DNA of 12,720 bases from Chromera velia (Eukaryota; Sar; Chromeraceae). Positions 7,730 to 12,720 of this stretch are shown piece by piece. Made by a program: the position numbers and the translations under genes. The first letter of the stretch is position 1. Every line of letters begins with the position of its first letter. The notes under the pieces were generated by a model. It saw nothing but the letters and a program-made list of their open reading frames with translations. It made no database searches and was not told the origin of the DNA. The stretch is taken from positions 2,501-15,220 of the forward strand of contig JAHBMJ010002086.1 of assembly GCA_018398765.1 (NCBI GenBank), written 5' to 3'.

Positions 7730-8605
7730 GATCTTCAGTCATGCACGCACGTGAACGGGCACTAGACAGACACGAAGATCCGATCCGACTAGCCATGGCA
7801 AGCGAATTGAACGACCTTCAGCCACGTACGTGAACAAACACCAGAGACATACGAAGATCCAATCCGACCAGCTAAACGGAACGAGTGTCGGAACGACGCA
7901 GTCATCGCTAGTTAACCCTGAGTCATACACGTGAACAAGCACTACACACACACAAAGATCTAATCCGACTAGCCAGGTGTTGGAAGAGAGAAACCATGGA
8001 CGCAATCGACCTTCAGCCACGTACGTGAACGAGCACCAAGGACACACAAAGACCCAATCCAAACAGCCAGGTGTCGGAAGAGAGAACCCACGGATGCAAT
8101 CGACCTTCAGCCACGCACGTGAACGCACATGAACGAGCACTAAGGACACACAAAGATCCAATCCGACCAGCCAAACGGATTGAATGTCGGAAAAGAGAAA
8201 CCACGGATACAATTGACCTTCAACCACGCACGTAAACGATACACAAAGATCCAGTCCGACCAGCCAAGCGGAACGATGCAGTCAACTTTAAGCCACATAC
8301 ATGAACAAGCATCAAATGCACACACGAAGATCCAATCCGACCAGCCAGATGTTGGGAGAGAGAAACCATGGACGCAATCAACCTTCAGCCATGTATATAA
8401 ACGAGCACCAAGGACACATAAAGATCCAATCCGACCAGTCAAACGGATCGAATGTTGAAAGAGAGAAACCACGGACGCAATCAACCTTCAGGCACACACG
8501 TGAACAAGTACCAGACACATACGCACAACCAACCAAGCAGATCGAATGTTGAAACGACGCAGTCGACCTTCAGCCACACACATGAACGAACACCAGACAT
8601 ACATG
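7730..8605. repeat. Degenerate minisatellite, about ten units
   Basis: Units begin with GACCTTCAGCCACG-like sequence followed by TACGTGAAC. Anchors lie near 7733, 7816, 7917, 8011, 8105, 8218, 8286, 8383, 8486 and 8568, so unit length varies from about 68 to 113 bp. Other shared blocks are AAAGATCCAATCCGACCAGC and GGAAGAGAGAAACCA. Two alternative inner modules occur: GAACGACGCAGTC, or the GAGAGAAACCATGGACGCAATC type. All long open frames here are read-throughs of the repeat and not credible genes. Confidence 0.85.
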
Positions 8606-8995
8606 CCTATGCACCAAACACCTGGAGGTCTTGGACCAACAGCCATTCGATAATATATGGTGGCTATAATAATCCCTGCTATGGGCCCATGCATATCCCT
8701 GTCTCCGACCCATCTCGCTTTCTGCACTTCCACTAGCACTTCTATCTCTCTCCTTTGGGACCTCTGTGTTAATTTCCTTCTCTCGGTATCATCCCGGTAT
8801 CGTAACCCTTTTACTATCTCTACCTTTCCCGAGCCTTACGCGTTGTGGCCATCATGAATATAACCCTTTTATGCAGTCATTTTCTTCATCCCCTTATCAT
8901 TCATTCTTTCATTATCCATCGTGTCTAGCAGAAAAAAAAGAAGAGAAAATGGTATTTGTGTTGCGTGCCGCCCTTTTCAGGCTTTCTAAACACCA
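8606..8995. other. No gene identified
   Basis: A pyrimidine-leaning segment with an A-rich patch at 8931-8949. A 174-codon plus-strand frame (8766-9290) crosses it, but its translation has no coherent character and it runs through the hairpin cluster, so it is not called. Confidence 0.4.
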
Positions 8996-9069
8996 CGGCG
9001 TTTACAGTGAAACGCCGCAGTGCCGCAGAACGGCACCATGCAAGCGCCGCGGTTGTAAAACCTTGCATG
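8996..9069. other. Cluster of three adjacent hairpins, candidate structured RNA or DNA
   Basis: Hairpin 1 (8996-9017): CGGCGTTT and AAACGCCG with a 6-nt loop, 8 perfect pairs. Hairpin 2 (9020-9036): GTGCCG and CGGCAC with a 5-nt loop, 6 perfect pairs. Hairpin 3 (9037-9069): CATGCAA and TTGCATG, then after a 7-nt bulge GGTT and AACC closed by GTAA, a GNRA-type tetraloop. They are packed with gaps of 2 and 0 nt. A TATA-like run follows at 9083-9089. Confidence 0.45.
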
Positions 9070-9082
9070 AAGAAAGGGGGGG

Positions 9083-9089
9083 ATATATA
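9083..9089 (+). promoter_or_regulatory. TATA-box-like sequence
   Basis: ATATATA followed by G lies after a run of seven G, in otherwise GC-rich surroundings. It is a plausible core promoter element, but no convincing gene follows on the plus strand, so this rests on the match alone. Confidence 0.2.
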
Positions 9090-9244
9090 GTGTCCTACCT
9101 CCTAGCGCCATCCCGCCGCCACCGTTCGGTCCTTTTTGCATGCGCGCCGCCTTTGCTTCGATCACCCGCCACCGCGTTCTGTCTGCATGACCCCGGAAAG
9201 CTTGTCTTTGTGTTCATACAGGGACTAGTCATATTTAATTCGCC

Positions 9245-9262
9245 CTCAGCCATCTTGCTGAG
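9245..9262. repeat. Small perfect hairpin
   Basis: CTCAGC and GCTGAG flank a 6-nt loop. The rest of 9090-9406 shows nothing identifiable. Confidence 0.35.
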
Positions 9263-9406
9263 ATTGTTCGTTCCATTTGTCTGGTCGTGAGTCTGTCTTT
9301 TCTTAGCAAGCTAGTAGAAGCCAAGTCCAAGTTCAACTGTAAATCTCTCGACTCTACGAACGGCTAAGGCTCTTCTGATATCATATCCCTTAGCTGACTG
9401 AAATCT

Positions 9407-10111
9407 TCAGACTGAGCTGGAGTTTGAACAGTCTATAGATCTGCCTCTCTGTTTAGGCCTCGTCTCTGGTCTAGCTAGCTCTCCGTCTGTTCTGCCGCTA
9501 CGGTGACCTCCAAGGCAGCAGGAAATTGTTACATGTGGTGACGCCAGTGAGAGTTGACTATTTCCTTCTATTCTGGATGTAGTTATTGCTTCATTTTTTT
9601 CTATCTTCGTTCGATCAGGAAGAGAGTCTGCATCGATCCGTCTCTCTTTTCTTAACCACTGTGAGCACAGGCAGAAGACTGTGAAAGAGGGTATCAGAAA
9701 CCCCTTGTGTCCTGACAGTGTGTCAGCTGACTGGAGCTCTTCTCTTGCTCTTCTCGTCTGGTCAGAATTTTTTTTTCTTGGTTCCTGGGAAAAAACCTGG
9801 AGATGGGAGATGAAAATTGTTGTGGAGTCGGAAGAGGCTGGAGACGGGAAGATAGTCCCTTCCCACGAAGACTGGACAGGAATCCGGAGACCATTAGCCT
9901 TACTAACTATAAGCACACTAGACAGAAATCGGCAGTTGGTTTCCTTGTTTCTATGTGTCTTGACTGGCTGTTTTGTCCCTGTCTTCAGTGCAAGAGGAGA
10001 GTGATCCCCTTTGCTTACCTTGCTGTGGTTGCTTGCTTGTCTGTCCGGGTCTGACCAGCCTGTGCGGCTTACAAACACCAACCGTCTGCCTTCGCTCGTT
10101 GGACTAGTCAT
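9407..10111 (-). CDS. Unassigned open frame, 234 codons
   Basis: This is the longest open frame in the window. It runs on the minus strand from ATG at 10109-10111 to a stop at 9407-9409. The product is rich in Ser, Thr, Arg and Lys, with few long hydrophobic stretches (one near residues 145-155, around FLIPSFTVFCLC). There is no signal peptide, repeat or motif I recognise. For DNA of mixed composition such a length is unlikely in any one place by chance, but the window offers many frames and the translation has no family character. The start context is weak (TAG just before the ATG) and no core promoter is visible. The plus strand also carries a 107-codon frame here. It could be an orphan gene, part of a transposon, or noncoding. 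Confidence 0.3.
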   Translation of the reverse strand: MTSPTSEGRRLVFVSRTGWSDPDRQASNHSKVSKGDHSPLALKTGTKQPVKTHRNKETNCRFLSSVLIVSKANGLRIPVQSSWEGTIFPSPASSDSTTIFISHLQVFSQEPRKKNSDQTRRAREELQSADTLSGHKGFLIPSFTVFCLCSQWLRKERRIDADSLPDRTKIEKNEAITTSRIEGNSQLSLASPHVTISCCLGGHRSGRTDGELARPETRPKQRGRSIDCSNSSSV

Positions 10112-10644
10112 CTAGCGGCTTTGGTAGATCGGGCAGCAAGAAGACGCCAATTTGATTTGTTTTGAGATCAATAGTATGAGTGAGGCTCATGACTGTGTGT
10201 GAGTGGGAAGATGGTGCACTATGTTCTGTTGTGAAGAGATGCCTTACGTGCCCTTGAGTGTGCCTGCCAATGTGAGAGAGTATTGTATGATGGATGCCTA
10301 GATGTAGAGGAGAGGAGAAACTATAGCGGGGGGGTGGCGTACTGCACGGCGGAGGACCGGTGGGCCATGAAAGCCGATGGGAGCTAATATGAGAAGTGAA
10401 GCCGGGCATAAAAATGTATATACATGAGAAGAAAACATGCATAAGACGACGATAGATAAAACGCTAGATAAAACGAGAGAAAGGGGATTGGGATCGGCGG
10501 CGTAGTACGGTGTGGTACCGGTGCATCTGCCTGGAGAAAGGTCCTTCTGCTAGGGCATTGACCTGCAATGCAGTGAGCCCACTTAGATGAGCCACTCAGC
10601 TAAGAGTGATAAAGGAAAGAGGAGTAAGGAAGGGGTTGGCATAT
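10112..10644. other. No gene identified; short direct repeat
   Basis: TAGATAAAACG occurs twice with a 12-bp period at 10453-10463 and 10465-10475. A 112-codon minus-strand frame (10104-10442) reads as low-complexity His/Ser/Pro and is not called. Confidence 0.35.
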
Positions 10645-10767
10645 GGAAGGTGAATGCCCGCTGTCAAGTTGAGAGTGACAGAGGGGCAACAAGCTTTGTA
10701 GAAGGTGAATGCCCATAGGCGGTCCCTACCAAGAGAGGATGACGAGCCGTGCGGAAGGTGAATGCCC
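10645..10767 (+). repeat. Three regularly spaced 15-bp repeats
   Basis: GGAAGGTGAATGCCC occurs at 10645-10659 and 10753-10767, with one mismatch at 10700-10714. Spacing is 55 then 53 bp. The segments between are only loosely alike, although copies 2 and 3 share a following RGGYGGTCC-like stretch. On the minus strand the spacing averages 18 codons and the repeats read as GIHLP or AFTFY. Confidence 0.65.
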
Positions 10768-11239
10768 ACAGGTGGTCCTCTAGTCTTACCTGGCAAAAGG
10801 AAATGTATGCTTATGAGATGTTTAATTGTGAGTGAATGCGCCTGTTCCGACTTGGTAGGCGATAGTATGTAAGCATATGCGTGTGGGTGCATAGTAGAGC
10901 GGTGTGCAACACCTGGTGTTCCCTTCCCTCCCTCCCTTTATGCAGCCACCAACATGTATAAGGTATGTTTGTGCCTGCCGAGACCACCGAGTCCCTCCAT
11001 TGAGACGAGAACTCAAAGTCAATCGCCTACAACAGAGTGAACTCTAAAGTAGGACTTAGTAGAATTCAAAGTGACTTTTAAATTTACTATATTCTACCTT
11101 CATTATAAAGTAAAACTAGGTTACTTAAAGCAATCTAAAGTTTTTTAGAGCATTTAAAATCGTTACTTCTGTGCGAATCTGCTCAAATATGCTCAAAAGA
11201 CTGGTTGATTAGCTAGGGGAAAATTACGATCACCGCGGC
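10768..11239. other. No gene identified; AT-rich patch
   Basis: A near-palindrome AACACC-T-GGTGTT lies at 10908-10920. From 11040 to 11160 the DNA becomes AT-rich with several AAAGT/ACTTT words, including AAAGTGACTTT. Nothing suggests a gene. Confidence 0.4.
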
Positions 11240-11467
11240 ATGTGGAAGTTAGTGAATATTACCTACAAAGAAATACATAGGCACAACACTAATGGATATG
11301 CTCAACAGCAACGTTTAGCGCCACCAATCAAGTACAAAGAATTGCTTCTTCTGCAAGGGAAACAGTGCAGGAAGGAAGGCTTCACAGCTAGGCTGGTCAG
11401 ACTGGACAGGAGACGGTCAGCAGGGGTCGGAGAGGATTCTGAAGAACAAAGCACAGAGACAATATAA
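11240..11467 (+). CDS. Unassigned small open frame, 75 codons
   Basis: ATG at 11240-11242 to TAA at 11465-11467. The N-terminal half (MWKLVNITYKEIHRHNTNGY) looks moderately protein-like; the C-terminal half is rich in Arg, Gly, Ser and Glu. No domain is recognised. It may be a chance frame. Confidence 0.18.
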   Translation: MWKLVNITYKEIHRHNTNGYAQQQRLAPPIKYKELLLLQGKQCRKEGFTARLVRLDRRRSAGVGEDSEEQSTETI

Positions 11468-12370
11468 TTCTATTCATAAAGAACTCACACTACATGGTGT
11501 AAAAGCTTGCAAATCATTCTGCGTGTATCAATGAGAAACTTTAAAAAAGAAGGACAGGTCTGTAGGTAGATCCAGATGTTCAGAGGGAGACCAGTACGGA
11601 GTGCCACAAATAAGAAAGGATAAGCGAGTAAGGAGCACTTGCATCGGGATAGTATGGACCGCTTTAAAAGACTGACACACATGGAGTAAGTGGAAGACAT
11701 TCAAATGCATGAAAGCTGAGCGATTGGTCTGGGTGGAAAAATGTCTGGCACGACTGAGAGCTGTGCAAAGCTTCAGAAGAGGCGGTCAAAAAATGGAGGC
11801 TCCAGCAGACTTTCCATCGACCCTCTCTGAGTGACCTCCCTTGTACATTTCTGTCAAGCTTCTAGCAGAAGAAAGAAGCTAGATGCTAAGCAAATCATCA
11901 TACAAAGCGAGAGAGCAAGCCGCGTTTCCTTAACTGACCTGTAGGTGTTCCCAAGTCTCCGGCCACCAACACCTGCAAACACGGAGGGACAGGCGTTCAC
12001 GCTTTGTGCAGTCAAGGAAACATTTCTGTCCAGCTTATTCTATATGCACAAGGTCCCAAGGAAAAAACCAAGAGCCTAAGAAGCAGCGAGTCTAGACAGG
12101 CTGACCTGGAGGTTGACCCCGGGGCTCCCAAGACTGTGACCTGTAAGGAAAGAGTAAGGAGAGCGATGAGGGCAGCAGTACTTTAATACCTAAATAAGGC
12201 CGGCAGCCCTTCCCCACTTGAACAGAAGGAGAAGCAGCAAGCAGAAAGACGGCTGGTGTCCACTGGACCCACTTCCAAGCTCCACTTCATGCCGATCCGA
12301 GGTGACAAAGCAACACCCATCTCCTCCAAAGCTCCGAAAGTGCACTTCCGAAAAAAAAATCAAAACCGAG
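11468..12370. other. No gene identified; small inverted repeat
   Basis: Short open frames at 11485-11710 (-), 12004-12186 (+) and 12218-12490 (+) lack recognisable features. GTAGGTGTT at 11941-11949 pairs with AACACCTGC at 11968-11976 with one G-U pair. No tRNA-like or rRNA-like sequence was seen. Confidence 0.4.
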
Positions 12371-12427
12371 AAAACGCTCTGTCAAACATCTTCTGAAACC
12401 ATCAGAAGACATCTGACAGAGCGCTTT
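12371..12427 (-). other. Long-stem hairpin, 26 bp, candidate small-RNA precursor
   Basis: Arms 12371-12396 and 12402-12427 flank a 5-nt loop. As minus-strand RNA all 26 positions pair, four of them as G-U. As plus-strand RNA those four are A-C mismatches. The length and small loop resemble microRNA-like precursors, although the loop is short for that class. An old inverted duplication decayed by transitions is the main alternative. Confidence 0.45.
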
Positions 12428-12466
12428 TTGTGGCAACATTTATATGGAGAAAGTCCATTTGCTCAG

Positions 12467-12494
12467 AGGTTTAGGACTCCGCAGTTTTGAACCT
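12467..12494 (+). repeat. 12-bp hairpin with CCGC loop
   Basis: Arms AGGTTTAGGACT (12467-12478) and AGTTTTGAACCT (12483-12494) pair at all 12 positions on the plus strand, three as G-U. The hairpin is related to the one at 12684-12711, whose loop is its reverse complement. Confidence 0.5.
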
Positions 12495-12577
12495 GTGGAC
12501 CTTCAAGATCGACAAGAGACTTCAGACCCGATTATTGGCCGACAGAGGCAAAGTCGGCTATGTGCGTCGAAGGGGCA

Positions 12578-12613
12578 GGGTGCCGCCACCCCCTCTGGCC
12601 CGTGGCGGCGCCT
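12578..12613 (+). repeat. GC-rich hairpin, 12 bp
   Basis: Arms at 12578-12589 and 12602-12613 (GTGCCGCCAC against GTGGCGGCGC, plus two outer pairs) enclose a 12-nt loop. Two pairs are G-U on the plus strand. Confidence 0.5.
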
Positions 12614-12660
12614 CGGAGTCCCGGACCCACGATGAGCCCATGTCTGGACCTGGCGGCGGG

Positions 12661-12676
12661 GGGGTCAAAACACCCC
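12661..12676. repeat. Small G/C hairpin
   Basis: GGGGT and ACCCC flank a 6-nt loop. The hairpin sits between two larger ones in the GC-rich end of the window. Confidence 0.35.
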
Positions 12677-12683
12677 TTGCCCA

Positions 12684-12711
12684 AGGTTCAGAAGTGCGGA
12701 CTTTTGAACCT
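12684..12711 (+). repeat. 12-bp hairpin with GCGG loop
   Basis: Arms AGGTTCAGAAGT (12684-12695) and ACTTTTGAACCT (12700-12711) pair at all 12 positions, one as G-U. The reverse complement of this hairpin matches the one at 12467-12494 at 22 of 28 positions. A G run fills the rest of the window. Confidence 0.55.
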
Positions 12712-12720
12712 CGGGGGGGG

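Noticed and set aside
7739-8739. Several minus- and plus-strand frames of 62-162 codons
   Set aside because: All are translations of the minisatellite, with the same words recurring in each unit and no independent coding signal.
8766-9290. 174-codon plus-strand open frame
   Set aside because: The translation has no coherent domain character and runs through the hairpin cluster; the length is possible by chance across six frames.
10596-10892. 98-codon minus-strand frame with GIHLP-type repeats
   Set aside because: The repeats follow from the 15-bp DNA repeat, and spacing of 55 and 53 bp is not a multiple of three, so the frame is not preserved between copies.
12090-12135. DLEVDPGAP, resembling a 2A ribosome-skipping motif
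   Set aside because: The 2A core needs Asn-Pro-Gly-Pro at its end. Here Asp replaces Asn and Ala replaces the last Pro, and the frame is not a credible gene.
1-12720. tRNA or rRNA genes
   Set aside because: Sequences such as AGGTTCA near 417 and 12684 resemble part of a T-arm, but no matching acceptor, anticodon and D arms were found.

Overview
The window looks like gene-poor, repeat-rich nuclear DNA of a eukaryote, most likely a filamentous fungus. Two things point there. First, two long tandem repeat copies (4434-5722) differ almost only by C/T and G/A changes, many at CpA/TpG sites, which is the footprint expected of repeat-induced point mutation (RIP), a process known from filamentous ascomycetes. 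Second, the recognisable coding remnants are a chromodomain of the kind at the end of chromovirus (Ty3/gypsy) integrases, and a broken kinase resembling fungal FunK1/Crinkler-associated kinases. The fungal assignment is an inference. I see no bacterial-style operon, rRNA, tRNA or CRISPR array, and no intact gene I can name.

Layout. 1-570: nothing identified apart from a doubtful open frame at the edge. 571-846 (-): chromodomain relic with internal stops. 960-1200: a small family of degenerate CCAAATTTTCC-type repeats, one copy inverted. 1243-1909: unassigned, with two protein-like stretches on the minus strand. 1910-4433: AT-rich DNA holding a CAGR-type microsatellite, a pyrimidine tract and dispersed GATTA-rich motifs. 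4434-5912: 2.3 tandem copies of a unit of about 644 bp, transition-riddled and carrying coding-like minus-strand remnants. 5934-7401 (-): kinase pseudogene. 7730-8605: ten-unit degenerate minisatellite. 8996-9069: three adjacent hairpins just upstream of a TATA-like run. 9407-10111 (-): the longest open frame (234 codons), unassigned. 10645-10767: three regularly spaced 15-bp repeats. 11240-12370: nothing identified. 12371-12711: a chain of five hairpins, including a 26-bp long-stem hairpin and two related 28-nt hairpins with complementary loops.

The elements do not form a pathway. The picture is a decayed transposon and repeat compartment with pseudogenes. The most interesting unexplained signals are the transition-only divergence of the 644-bp array, and the hairpin clusters at 8996-9069 and 12371-12711, whose imperfect pairs are all G-U on one strand.
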